Shown: positions 49,301-61,616 of the stretch, in pieces | How the letters are laid out: every line of letters begins with the position of its first letter | Numbering within the stretch: the first letter of the stretch is position 1 | Assembly (NCBI GenBank): GCA_030063045.1 | Contig: JAQSEB010000044.1 | Span: 558,001 to 622,000, forward strand | Length of the DNA stretch: 64,000 bases | Direction of reading: 5' to 3' | DNA from: Pratylenchus scribneri | Taxonomy: Eukaryota > Nematoda > Chromadorea > Rhabditida > Pratylenchidae | The notes under the pieces: generated by a model | Database searches by the model: none | What the model saw: only the letters and a program-made list of their open reading frames with translations | Told to the model about the DNA's origin: nothing | Made by a program: the position numbers and the translations under genes

Positions 49301-52300
49301 TTTTAATACCAATCAAAAACATTAAAGAAAAATTTTAATACTTTATCTATGATTCAAAGATATAATAATTTTTATTTTTATTTATTTTGAATTATTATTT
49401 TCTACATACTATTTTATATGTGTAATATTTTTAATTTCCATTGTTATCATTCTTAATTGTAATTATAAAAATTAAAAAAATTTCAATGGAAAGTGTGAAT
49501 TGATTCAATTTATTTGTTAAATATGGATTTATTAGAAATATTTGTAGATAAAATACAAATTTCCATTGATTTAATGTAAATCGTATTGACCTATTTCAAA
49601 TTTTTTTTGATTTATTCTTTTCAATAAATCACTAAATGCATTTATATATTAAAATATGAAAATTTGATTAGATAAACACAAAGAAATTTCCTAGTAATAT
49701 TAAATAAATTTTTTATAAGGTTTAAATTTATTCTCTCTAGAAAGACCAAATTTTTATTTTGAATTTTAATTAATATACATAGAAGCATTTTTAAATTTTT
49801 ATATAAACATTTATTCCTGCTTTTATTTATATATAGAAATTGATATTTCAAATTAATTCTATTGAATATGAAATAAATAATTTTATTATATTTACAATAT
49901 TTTTTTTAATTTTAATTCATGTTTATTTTAATCTTTTCAAATTTTTTCCTTTTTATTCAATTACAAATTTAATAAACTTTATAGTTGATCAGAAATATAT
50001 TTTTTACATTTATCATTATTATTAAATATTTTATTTTTTATATTTAATAGAAATTTAATTTCAAAATTTTTAAAAACTTTTGAATTTGAATATGTCACTT
50101 GATTATTCAAAAATAATCAAAAAAAAAAAAGAAATGACCATACCACAGTTGTTCCCTTGTCTTATTGAAATTCTCGACAAAATTCGATTTCATTAAAATA
50201 GTTAATTATTTTTTATAATTCTTTTTCCCTTTTTAATACTGATTGATTTTTATTAATCTATTAGCCATTTTTATGTTTTAAAAATTTATTTTTTTTATAA
50301 GTAATTTAAATTTTTGAATTTGAATAAAAAATATATTTTATTGTATATTTATGATATTTATAAAATTTTTTTATACTTATCAAGCATTTTTTTATTTCCT
50401 TAAATTAATATATTTTTTTGAAAAAGCTTGAAAAATTCATCATTTTTAAATTAGTTTACTATTATATTTATATTTTTTCTTTCTTGGATAATTTTGAATT
50501 CTTACAAATCTTTCAGAATTAAATTCAGCATTATAGAAAAATAATTCGGATAAATAAATATTTAAAAAATTTTAATTAAAGATTTTACGAAGATTGCTGC
50601 GATCAATAAAGAGTTTTTGTGCCAATAATCTCAATCGTCTCGTTATATGATATAAAAATAAAAAATTAATTTAGAATCAATTTTAAATAAATTATTATTG
50701 TATTTTCTTGTTAAATTTAAATTATATCTTTTTGTATTTTTCAATAGATTGCTAGATGCCCGATCAAATATCAATATCGCTCCTAGGAAATTTATAGAGA
50801 ATTTAGAGAAGGAACAAATAAAATAATGTAAATACCATTATCATATATTTTTATATTATTTAATTTATGATATAAAATGTTTATGAATAAATATAAAAAA
50901 GATAAAAATTTTATCATTTTTACTTAAGAAAATTTTTAATATTGATTAAGATATTTTATTATATAAATATTTTATTGATTTAATTTTTTTTATTTTTATG
51001 ATTAATAAATATTCAACATTTTAGTCTTTGGGAAAGTATAAGGAGGGGACACCATTAATAATTAAACAATATTGATTTAGGATATTTGATTAGATATTTC
51101 TAATGAAATTTATCTCCCTCTTTAGCCTCTATAACGAATATTTCAAAATTTCAATAAATTAATTCTTTGGATATTTAATTTTTTAAATAAATTTCCTAAG
51201 AATTATTAATTTTCACTATAGATTCACAATTGAGTTTATAAAATTAATATGCTTGTATGCTATTTCAAAAAATTTTTATTTTATTCCATTTTTTATAATT
51301 ATAATTTCTCTAATTTATTATAAAAATCTTTTTTTCCATTTAAATTTTAAAAAAAATATAGCAAAAATTTGAAAAATAATTTATGTTTTTCATCGATTTT
51401 TATATAAAAATTTTTTTCTTATCTGATCATATTTTGAATTCATAATTTTTTAAAAGCTAATATACATTTAAATAAATATTTTATTAATATAAATTCATTC
51501 AACTATTAAATTTGTATAAAACATTTTCAATTTTCATCAAAAACACGAACAAAATTTAAAATAAGAGCACAGCACCAAATCTAATCAATTAAAATAACAA
51601 TGATTTTTTATGAAAAATAAATTTTTGTAATTATTTTTATATTTCTAATGGATAATTTTAAGAGAATTTTATTTTATTTTTCTTTATTAAATTAAATTTT
51701 TCAAATAAATTTTTATAAATATAAAAAATTTACAATTAATAATATTTTTATCGAATTAATTTATTGCTCTATGCTTTGATATTTTTTAATGAAAGAAAAT
51801 ATACAAATAGGGATTCTCATACTACTCCATATTTTAAATTTTATATTCTTTACCATAATATAAATCTTTAATTATAAATAAAATAATATTTTACCATTTC
51901 ATAATTTTATTTATTTATTATACATTATGAATTTTAATTATCTATAAAACATAAAAGTAAAATTACATATCATTTCAATTATTATAATAAAAATTTTATT
52001 TATTTTTATAAAATATTATTCATATTTACATTTTCAATATAATTAACGGAAATTTGTATTTATTAAGAAATGATGAAAAAGAATAAATAAATATACTCCT
52101 TTTTATTTTATATTAAATTTTTCTTACATGGTAGTATTTATAAATTTTCCCATTTCTAATGAGCCATTTTTGGGGTGTAAAATTTTAATTTGACATATCT
52201 AAATCAAAAATATCTAATGAATCGTAGATTTTGCTTTTCTTTTATTCTACAAATATTTCAGCAAGGAAATAATATTTCGATCTATAAAATAATTTCTATA

Positions 52301-54405
52301 TCTGAGAGTATATTCCAAATTCTATGATATTTCTTTTTGGTATTCAGTGAAATATATTTGATTCTAACATTATTTAATTTAGAATAATGAAAATTCTTAT
52401 AATAAATTGAAAAATTTCTAATATATTTTTTCTAGTTTTATCTGTATAATTAATTCAAAATTAATCCTTTTAATATTTTAATAAAATTTTAAATTCATTC
52501 TTTATTTTAAAAAAAATTTGAATAATCATTCTTATTTCTCAAAAACCAATTTAATCATGCATTTATCTATATTTCCCGATACAATACAAAGCGGAAAGTA
52601 TCTGGATGCGTCCTATTTTTAAAATCCAGAAAATCTCTTTAAAATAAAAGATTAATGAATTGTCCGTTCATCTGCAGGCATAAGTTAAATTGTTTCGATT
52701 CCTAAAATTAAATATTAAAATATTTAATAATTATTTTAATTTTATTTAAAATTTTTCTTTTAATTTTAATTATTTCTTTTTAAATTTATATAGCTTATTT
52801 CTACTTATATGGATAGAAGTATAGAAGTTGAAAAGTTTGTGGTATTCCAGAATTTTTGTTAAAAATTATTTTTTTTATTATTCGGCAGGTAAATCAACAA
52901 ATAGCGGAATATAAATTTGTTTATTCATTTAATAAAATTTTTTTTAAAATTTTAAATCTTAATTTATTTAATTTCGAAGAATTAATTTAAAATTTTGTAA
53001 AAATTCTTTTTATTTTCTTTATTTATAAACACAACAATAATCATAAGAATGAAATTTTATATATTACTTGTTAAAATTTCAATTTCTCTAATTCTTCTTT
53101 ATTTTAAATTAAAATGTTTCTAAAAGAAATATTTAAGTAATAATTTATCAAAGAGTAGAATTTTTATTTTGTCTAATTAATTATAATTTCTAATCATTAT
53201 TAAATAATTTTTTTATTTTATCATGCATCATCATATTTATTTTGTTTCCAGTAATTATTTATTTTCTCAAATCATAAAATAAATTTAATTGATTTATAAT
53301 ATTTTTAAGATAATTTGATAATTTATTCTCAAGTTTTTTCAGATTTTATTAAATATTTTTCTAAATTTTTAAAATATAATTCAAGTTAATAATGATAACA
53401 TTATTTTATTAATAGATTTACTCTAAAAATTAAAAAGAAATAATTTATTATGAAATCAAAAAAAATTTTTCTTTTATTATTAATTTTATTTTTTTAAATT
53501 TTTTTATTTTCCAAAATAATCTATTAATTTAATGTATACATATTAATATTCCATTTTTAAAATTTAAATCTATAAAATAAAAATTAATTTAATATTTTTT
53601 AGATAATAGATTGCGAAACAATTGGTCTTCTTTTTAAAATATTAATGCATTCCTATCCAAGTCTTGCCACATCATTGATAAGTTCAGAAAAGGAATTAAT
53701 CATTTAGTTTGTTGGAATTGACTAAATGAGATGATTTGTGTCGTAATTATTCAATGTTATAATTTTTTAAAAAAAATTCTATATAATAAATATAAATAAT
53801 TATAAATAATCTTTATTTTATTATTTAATATTGAAATTCTCCATGGCAAATTGTTATTTTACCTTTTATATTATTTGTATTGTAAAATCTAAATTTATTC
53901 CAATAGAATCTTAGGCATAAATTATATTTAATATATATATATATAAAATAGAATTATTATAAAAATTAAATTATATATTTTATTAGCGATTTAATTTTAA
54001 TTTAATTCATTAATTAATTAATAATAATTTTAATAATAATTTGAACAATAGAAAAAATTTAACCATTTAAAATTTTAAAAAAATTTAAATTTTTATTAAT
54101 TTTGATTATTAACTATTATTCGATTATAATAAAATTATAAATAAATTATATTTACATAAATTTTTCATTTAATTTAATTAATCTAAAAGGATGAAAACAA
54201 AATTGTTAATTTTTTCTTAATTTCTATTATAAAAGTTGCCCACATAATAACTCTCGTATTTTTTTTTGAAAATTTCAAGTCAATGTTTATTTTTGAATTT
54301 TTAATTCCCTTTCACATCAATTCTATAATCAATAATTTTGTTCTTCATCCCGAGCTCAACCATTCAGATCAATTTGAAGATCTATGAGTCTTTTCTTGAT
54401 TTTCA
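43317..54405. other. AT-rich gene-free stretch
   Basis: About 11 kb of A/T-rich DNA. The only frames are short Ile/Lys/Asn/Phe-rich runs (for example 45,592-45,777 and 49,642-50,025) with no motif. Small less AT-rich patches at about 44,025-44,090 and 47,280-47,400 have no supported gene. Confidence 0.65.
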
Positions 54406-54438
54406 AACTAGACCCGGGGGCAAGCCCCGGGTCTAGTT
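54406..54438. other. Perfect 14-bp stem hairpin
   Basis: AACTAGACCCGGGG pairs exactly with CCCCGGGTCTAGTT across a 5-nt loop. The CTAG edges recall the satellite unit boundaries. It opens a GC island as the 13,868 hairpin does. Confidence 0.9.
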
Positions 54439-55740
54439 ATTTTTAACAGCCATCATGTAGTGTGGTGGTGATTATGTTTGTTCAGTATTTAAAAACCTTT
54501 TCCTAGAGTTGTACATTTTTTGTTGTTTAGGGGGGCTTCGCCCCCCTTTTGGAGGGTTTAGGGGCTCCGCCCCCTTTAGGCGCGAGCTAAGCGAGCGCGA
54601 CTTATTCATGAAATAAATTAATAATATATATCAATGAAGGATGTAAATTCTGAATTTAATATTATTTTTTTTATAAAGTTGCATGGCAACAAAATTGTGC
54701 TTAGCAACTTTTTTGCGCAACTTTAAAAAAATCCCAAAAATTTGGATTTAAGATATTTTTACTTATATTATTCTATTACATCAAAATTTTTCTACAGAAC
54801 TTTGCGGAATTTAATAAAAATTTTTAAGAAATATTTTCATTCTTTATAGATTAGATATAAAAATACACTTTTAATAATATAAAACTTATACTTCATAATT
54901 ATTTATTTTTTTTCGGTTTGTACTTTCTCGTTGGTCAGGGGGGTTAGGGGGAGGGGTCCGCTACGCTCGGCCTCGGCTCCCTCCGCTCGGTCGGCCCGCT
55001 CCGCGGGCCTCCCTCGCTCCGGGAGCCTCGGCCTCGCTTCGCTACCCCCTCCCCCTCCCCCCTGAAACCCCCCACACCCCCACCCACGAACAGCCGGCGC
55101 GCTTCGCGCGCCCCCATAGCTCGCTTCGCTCGCTCACTTTACCCAACATTATAATTTTGTTCATATTTATTAGTTTTTCCCACCTCTGAGTCATTTTTGG
55201 TGCTTCGCCCCTCATTTTAGTCATTTTTTGGTATTCGCGCGCTGCGCGCGCGCTTGCAGCGCGAGCTAAGCGAGCCCAATCATCATCATTTTACTCAGTT
55301 TTTCATGGGCTTTCGAATGGTATATCACATGACATATAAAAATGTTCCATTCGAAAAATCTCGATTTTGGCACTTTGTGCCGAACTTTCGAGACCGGCAC
55401 AACTCTGTGGCATGTTGTCCAAATTTCGAGATCGATAGCTCATTCGACGCGCCTTTCAAAACTGCACAATATATGTCGGGCGCACGTTAGCGCGCTGAAA
55501 GCGCACCGAGTTATGGTCGAAAAACCTCAAAAAATATGGGTTTTAAACCGTTTTTGAAAATTTCAAGGAGAGGTCGTAACGGTGCCGTGAAAAATCTTTC
55601 TGTTTAAATTGTTGCGCACATGTCCAAGAATCTTTGGGCAAAATTTCAGCCCAATCGTATGGTTGCGCATTGAGATAAAATTCGAGATGTGCCGCACCCC
55701 CCACAGAATTTACTGAAGGGTTTAAATACATTATTTTTTA
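54439..55740. repeat. Hairpin-dense GC island
   Basis: GC palindromes in AT-rich surroundings: GGGGGGCTTCGCCCCCC (about 54,531), GGGGCTCCGCCCC (54,562), GCGAGCTAAGCGAGC (54,584 and 55,262), CCCGCTCCGCGGG (55,004), GGCGCGCTTCGCGCGCC (55,097), GCTCGCTTCGCTCGC (55,122). A G-rich/C-rich inverted pair lies at 54,937-54,958 and 55,044-55,063. The portion from 55,280 to 55,720 is less repetitive, with no coding signature, and includes TTTTAAACCG at about 55,540. Confidence 0.7.
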
Positions 55741-57730
55741 TATTCAGCTGATTTTATATTTTATTTATGATTTAAAATGATTATTTTATCATTAAAATAT
55801 GAAAAAGAATCCGTAATTTATTCCATTATTTTTTTCATATTTAATTTAAACAATAGAGAAAATGTCTGCAAATTAATTATTCTTTATTTAGAGGTAAAAA
55901 TAAATTATTATTTGGAAGTGATTTTAAATAAATATTTCCAAATCTTTTTATATATTTTTTAATTACAATTTATAGATTTTGATTTATATTCTGAAATAAT
56001 TTATAAATGTAAAAATTATTTGAATGTTATTTTCAATTAAAATTCATAAGTATATCTAAATTTTAATAAATTAAACAATTAAAATATTTATTCTTGTATA
56101 CTCTTGTATTTTGCTAAAATTTAAATTGGATTATTTTGATTTTATTCTTTAGAGACCCGAAATTTAATTAAATTATTTTTGATTCATTAATTGACGAATG
56201 AATTATGATGAAAATTAAGATTACATCGCAGTCTTATTATTGATTAATATTAATTATCAATTTGATAATTAATTAAATTTTTATATATTTTATGATAAAT
56301 AAAATAATAAATAATTTTTTACTCTAATAAAAATAAATAATTATTTAATTCAATTCTTTATTATTCTTCTTGAACTAGCTTGGCCCATTGAAAAAATAAT
56401 ATAAAATGGTGATAACACTGAGCAAAAAAGCAATTAAATATGGAAGCCAATTTATAGGCAAGGGTCGTAAAATTCCATTTTAATTTTATAAAAGAAGAAC
56501 TCAAATTTATTAACAAATTTGAAGAAATGAAATAAATTTTTTATTCATTCCGGGCATTTTAAATATACTAAAAAGTAATTGCATCGATTGGAAAGTTATT
56601 TAAAACTAGCATTATAAATACTTTAATTAAAATAAATCAATTGATTAAAACGAATAAAAATCGAAAGAATTCTCCTTATTATTTATTGGATTTATTTATA
56701 GAAAATATTATTTTTTTTAGAATTTGTATTTTAATATTATTTTATCGAATAAATCAAAAAATTTATATAATTTTTTAATTAAAATTTTCATCAAAATTTT
56801 ATAATTTAATTTTTTATAATAATCATAAGTTAGTAATATTAGTTTTCATGTAATATATTGGAAAATAATGACAATTTATTTTGTTTTTATCTTAAATTTA
56901 TTTGCGTGTCATATTATTACAAGAGAGGAGAAAGAATTTTAAAATTTTTCATTTAAATTTTTAATATAGTTATAGTTCTCTAATTTTGAATAATTAAATT
57001 ATAGGTCGAATTAGATTTGAAATGTGTATTTAATTTGTTTATCAATTTATTTAATTTATTAATTTTTGAAATTCAATTTTTTTTCGCTATATTATTTAAT
57101 ATTTTAATTTCATTGATTAAATTTTTTAAATTTTGATCGAACCATCGATCCATATTCTAGACCTGCTGAGAATGTCAATAGAATCCCTAGTCCCAAGATT
57201 TCTTACAATTCGAAAATAGAGGTGCAAAAGCCAATTTCAATCGACTGATGCCACTATTTATCGCCCAATAATTTTACAAGCGCTTTTGAATGTGTTCATT
57301 ATTTTTTTTGCTAAGCTACATAAATAATTGGATTCTTCCAACAAATAATAATGCCTGATTATGATTATTCTCTTTTTAAAAATTATTTAATACAAAATTT
57401 CTAAATTTAATTTAAAATATTAAAATTATTTATTAAAATTATATGCGAATTTTAAAATAATAAATATTACAAAATTAAATTTTTTATTTCGATGATATTA
57501 TTATTTTATAATTTGTACATTTGAATCAAAATTCTATTTGATTCCTTCAAATACTATCTCATTTTCTCTAAGTATATTATTTTTCATACTTAAAAGAAGG
57601 CTGTTTCAGTCTTTCTTTGATTTTAATAAAATTTTAAATTTAATGAAATTTTATTATAATTTCTTTATTAAATTTTTAAACAAATGTAATCTTTTATATA
57701 TTAAGATTGTTTAATTTAATCGAATATGCA
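55741..57730. other. AT-rich gene-free stretch
   Basis: A/T-rich; no supported gene. A less AT-rich patch at 57,135-57,300 has no open frame or motif. Confidence 0.6.
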
Positions 57731-58304
57731 AGTGGTTCAGAATGATTTGTGCTCAAGAAATCAATGAAATCATAATCTTAATTTATTGCAAATGCCCGCA
57801 ACGGCTTGTAAACATGGCAAAATGCAGGGCGGATGTGATAAATAATTCCGCAAACAGGACAGCAGTAGTAAAGGTATTGAACCGCCCCGGTTTGGGCCTC
57901 CTTGAGATTACGGTATACAGTATACCAAGCAAGCGGACAGGAAAGGGCTTACTTCAAAGGGTGGCAGCGGACATCTTTGGGCTTGCTTTTTTACTCTGCC
58001 TATAGTCTCTCGCTAAGTTTGTCTGTGTCTAACCTCTGCTGAATTTGGGACCAAAAGTCATTTATGAAAATAAAAAAGGGCGAAAATTTAAAAGTTGAAC
58101 AAACGGATAAATTTGGCTTAGTTCTTTGATGTGGCCTACCCTATAGTCTCTCGCTTGCGTAGTGACTCTGACCTCTTGCGAGCTCTTGGACCAATGGTTA
58201 ATTATAGATTTATGGAAGAAGAGCTTGGCTTTAGTTTTCCCCCAATTTTTTAATGCGCGAAATAATAAATAAATTAAGAGTTTATTTTTTTAGAAATCAT
58301 TTTC
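57731..58304. other. Left flank of the Polinton region, with a duplicated block
   Basis: Base composition rises here. A block CTATAGTCTCTCGCT...CCTCT...GGACCAA occurs at about 58,000-58,053 and again at 58,140-58,194, 140 bp apart. A palindrome GGTATACAGTATACC lies at 57,911-57,925. An 87-codon frame (57,742-58,005) has no recognised motif. This may be terminal-repeat DNA of the Polinton, but the other end is outside the window. Confidence 0.45.
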
Positions 58305-59344
58305 ATGCCTCGTAAAAATAAAAAAGTGTGTATTCAAAAATCGTGAGTGCATCGGGTGTTTTTCTCAATAAAGCTGGAGGATCCTACCCTGGTGTTAAAA
58401 ATCAAAACAATGAAACCTGGCTTAGCGATGATGTTCCGTTAGATTTTTCTTTGGTTGCAGCAAGTGAAGCACTGGGAGGCGAATTTCTGGCACATGTCCC
58501 ATCGAAAATTGTGAAAAAAGTGGCTCAATCGACAGGAATACCCCGTTATTTTTTTCCTTTATTTTTTTAAAATATTTATTTCGTTTAGAATTCCGCGAAG
58601 GCCTCACCAAATCAATAGAAGAATTTGAACGTTATGAAAAATGGCCCCAACCTCAATTGCTCGCAATGAATGATGCGTTGATGAAAAATAATCAAAATGG
58701 GGATATGCTGGACAGACAGGACTTGGCAACAATTTCCAATCCCGGCTTTACAGTGATGTATTATTATTTATTTTATTTTAAATTTAAAAATTATAATTTC
58801 AGGAAAAAGAATATCAGACGAGAGAGATTTAAAAGAAAAAAAGCCCAATGGAAAATGAGGCAACAACAACAAAAAAATGCAAATGCCGAAAATGGGCCAA
58901 ATGGAAATGAACAACCACCAACAAATGGGCCACCAACAAATGCCGAAAATGGGCCGAATGGAAATGAACAACCACCAACAAATGGGCCACCAACAAATGC
59001 CGAAAATGGGCCGAATGGAAATGAAGAACAACCACCAACAAATGGTGAAAATGGCCCAGATGGCGACGAACAACAACCACCAACAAATGCCGAAAATGGC
59101 CCAAATGTCGATGAGACGGAAAAAGGACAGCAACAGGGCACAAAATTGGTTATTGACGAATCGGCAAATTCAGGTATGAATTAATTTTAAAATTATAAAA
59201 ATTAAAAATTAAAAAATTTTATTCAGAACAAAATGGCAATGAGACCGATGAGGACGAGGCAAACAAAGGTAATTTATTAATTTTTAATTTAAAAATTTAT
59301 AAAATTAAGATGTATACCGGAACGGAAATTACGACGCCGCGTGA
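58305..59344 (+). CDS. Unrecognised gene with 19-residue repeats, Polinton-linked
   Basis: I do not recognise this protein. Exons from GT-AG splicing: to 58,544; 58,589-58,757; 58,803-59,173; 59,227-59,268; 59,310-59,344 (TGA). The start is uncertain: ATG 58,305 opens a basic MPRKNKK peptide but is out of frame with the long exon after a GTGTGT run at 58,326-58,331, so a 2-nt slip or another start is needed. The third exon has a basic stretch (KKNIRRERFKRKK), a Gln run, then three copies of ENGPNGNEQPPTNGPPTNA (period 57 bp, from 58,888) and more degenerate ones. The tail is acidic. It looks largely disordered. Its position beside the polymerase suggests a Polinton gene, but I cannot match a known Polinton capsid, protease or ATPase. 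Confidence 0.5.
58885..59100 (+). repeat. 57-bp coding minisatellite
   Basis: GCCGAAAATGGGCC starts at 58,885 and 58,942, and recurs with minor changes at 58,999 and 59,089. Period 57 bp, in frame, encoding an Asn/Pro/Gly/Glu/Thr-rich 19-residue unit. Confidence 0.9.
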
Positions 59345-59892
59345 TCATTTACGAACCAGGAAAAGGTTTGGTATTCATTCTTAATGCATTTTAACATGAA
59401 ATTTTAGTGAATCGATCAATGAATAAATTGAAGAAAGAAAGCAAATGAAAATACAAGGAAGAAGGAAGGAAAGATGAATTTGAATAAACAAAATAAAGCC
59501 GAATGTTGTACTGTTTACAAGATAAAAAAATGCTGATTTTATATTTTTTTATAATTTTATTTGTAATGGATTATCCATTTTTATATTTGTATGCTGGCCG
59601 ATGGCCAACAACCCAATTTGGCATGCACAACCACACCAGGTTTTTACTAAGCATAAAAATTCGTGAAAAACATATTTAGGTTCAAAATTTGCAAAAGTAA
59701 AGATAGAGGGGACTTTAATTTTGCACCATAGCTCTTTTAACACATATCTTAGATTACAGCTAGGTTTAGGACAGATTAAATTCTAAGAGTCTTACCAAAA
59801 AATCGCTTTACTTTTACAAATTCTGGACCTAAATTTCATTATTGGCAAAAAATCCACCCAACCACCATCATTTAAAAACATTTCTTTAGCAA
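59345..59892. other. Intergenic, nothing recognised
   Basis: AT-rich with no frame showing a motif on either strand. In an alternative frame, coding from 59,310 could continue across a GT-AG intron (59,357-59,397) as a short basic tail ending near 59,450. Confidence 0.4.
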
Positions 59893-60012
59893 TGAACCTC
59901 AATGATTTCGATGATCATTGCGCTGAAGGACCAAATTCCACGGGTCACAAAAATGTTGGCCGACGAATTTGGGACCGCATCGAACATCAAATCTCGGGTG
60001 AACAGACATGAT
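59893..60012 (+). CDS. Possible short exon or peptide, 39 codons
   Basis: ATG 59,893 opens a frame with balanced composition ([20 protein letters not shown] and on to [10 protein letters not shown]), ending at TGA 60,010-60,012. A GT donor at 59,998 could instead splice it to the exon at 60,775, which would make it the N-terminus of the polymerase gene. No family is recognised. Confidence 0.35.
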
Positions 60013-60279
60013 GGTCACTGGGTTGGTGTTGGCTGGCAGTGCCCAATTCAAAACTGAACTTGCCCAATCCGACATGTTCGATCAGAGATTACAGGTTTCA
60101 GTTTTATATTTTTAAAATTAACCGAATTTTGATTCCAATGACCGAAAATATTATAATGACAGTTGAAAGTTATTTTTTTATATATGGTCAAAGCCCATAT
60201 CTCACATCAACTCGTAGGCACTCTAGAGCAATAACTTATTAGTTAGGAAAATGCAATTTTGGCTAGATTTGAATCAATT

Positions 60280-60600
60280 TTAAAAATGTTAAACCGGTTT
60301 AAAGCCAAATGTTTTGATTGGCTATAACTTAGGTTCAAACTTCTAACACAGATCACTTTTCGGTTCGTTAGTTCCGCATGTTCGGTTAATTTTACTAGTT
60401 TAAAAATGTTTGAACCGGTTTTAAACTCAAAATTTCAGTTGCCCATAACTTTAGTTCAAACCACTTAAATCGATTTAAGAATGAAATTTTACAAACAAAA
60501 AAACCGATCCTAAAGAATCGAAATAGCCGTAGATCAAGACTGCGAAATAATTTGAAAGAGTTTAAACTGGTTTAAAACCCAAAAATTCACTTATCCATAA
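60280..60600. repeat. AAACCGGTTT-box repeat within the Polinton region
   Basis: Boxes at 60,291, 60,413 and 60,564 (the last AAACTGGTTT) are each followed by a CCATAACTT-like block and GGTTCAA. Spacing is 122 and 151 bp. The rest of the sequence is unlike the 3.4-kb repeat. The segment lies between possible coding exons, so it may be inside a long intron or be an insertion. Confidence 0.6.
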
Positions 60601-60774
60601 CTTTGGTTCAATCGGTCAAATTCATTTAAATTAAAATCTTATAAATGAAATCGACCATAGCGAATCAATTGAGCCATTATTAAGATTGTAGTATAATTAA
60701 CAAATGTCAAAAAAACAAAATGGGTTCAAAATATAATTCAATATATTAAATAAATTATTTTTCATTATTTGCAG

Positions 60775-61470
60775 GCAAAAGTCATCAAAATTGTGGACAT
60801 ATCCTATGGAGGCGAAAGTGGATTCAACGAAGCAATCGAATTGGTCCCGCCGATGCACTTGGAAATCGGCGCAATTGAAATAATCATTTGCTGGGAGAAT
60901 TTGGCGATTATGAGGTTAAAATTTGAAATTATTTAAAATGAAAAGTTTTTAATTAACTTAAAAAGATAATGAAAAAATGTCGAATAGATTAAAAATTGTA
61001 ATTTTCAATGGATAATCCTTGAACCTCAAACGTCAAAATTTATACATAATCGTTTCAAAAGAGTTAGTAAAATGCATAATTCAATTATATTTTAGCTTAG
61101 TTTTAACTAATGCGAACTTAGTTTTGAACCATTGAGCCAAAATCATTTTAAAGCGTTTAATACCATTTAATTGTTGGTCAAAAACCCTGATAAGATTATA
61201 TTACTAAAACAATCTAAAAATGATCAATCAAAATTAAATAACTATTCCATTTATTTTAGCCAATTCCTCATTCTCAACAACAAATTCAACAGGAAAAATA
61301 GCCATTGCCTGGTGGCCGAAAAAACTGAACCATTTTTGCGAGCACTTGAGCTGACATTTCTTGATTCGCTCACATTTTGTGCCAAACGCCAACTTTACAA
61401 TTATCCTTTATCGAATGTTTGTAAACCATTCGAAAATTTTATGAGCCATTCCCAACAGCCGGCAAAATAA
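60775..61470 (+). CDS. Probable N-terminal (exonuclease-side) part of the Polinton polymerase
   Basis: An exon from 60,775 (after TTTGCAG) to 60,914 joins in frame, across an unusually long 345-bp GT-AG intron, to an exon at 61,260 and on to TAA at 61,468-61,470. The segment LTFLDSLTFCAKRQLYNYPL resembles the F-DS-NF-P-L-x-LP stretch in the exonuclease region of viral/organellar type-B polymerases; this match is by eye and weak. The following sequence (61,471-61,604) has plausible coding in other frames, with a GT-AG pair at 61,500-61,545. I therefore could not join this part cleanly to the polymerase core; it may be frameshifted or spliced differently. Confidence 0.45.
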
Positions 61471-61616
61471 CAACAACAACCCCCGCAATTTATTTGGAGG
61501 TAACTCACAATCAATCAATGCCTAATATTGTTGATTCTTTTGCAGATTACCATCACCGGCTTTGGTGGAAAGTGCGGCTCGTTTATTGCTAAGCACTGAA
61601 TTTTGTGACCAAAATG

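Noticed and set aside
58768..59143. Minus-strand Cys/Phe/Gly-rich frames opposite the 57-bp repeat
   Set aside because: They are antisense to an in-frame repeat of a multiple-of-three length; the plus frame fits the splice phases.
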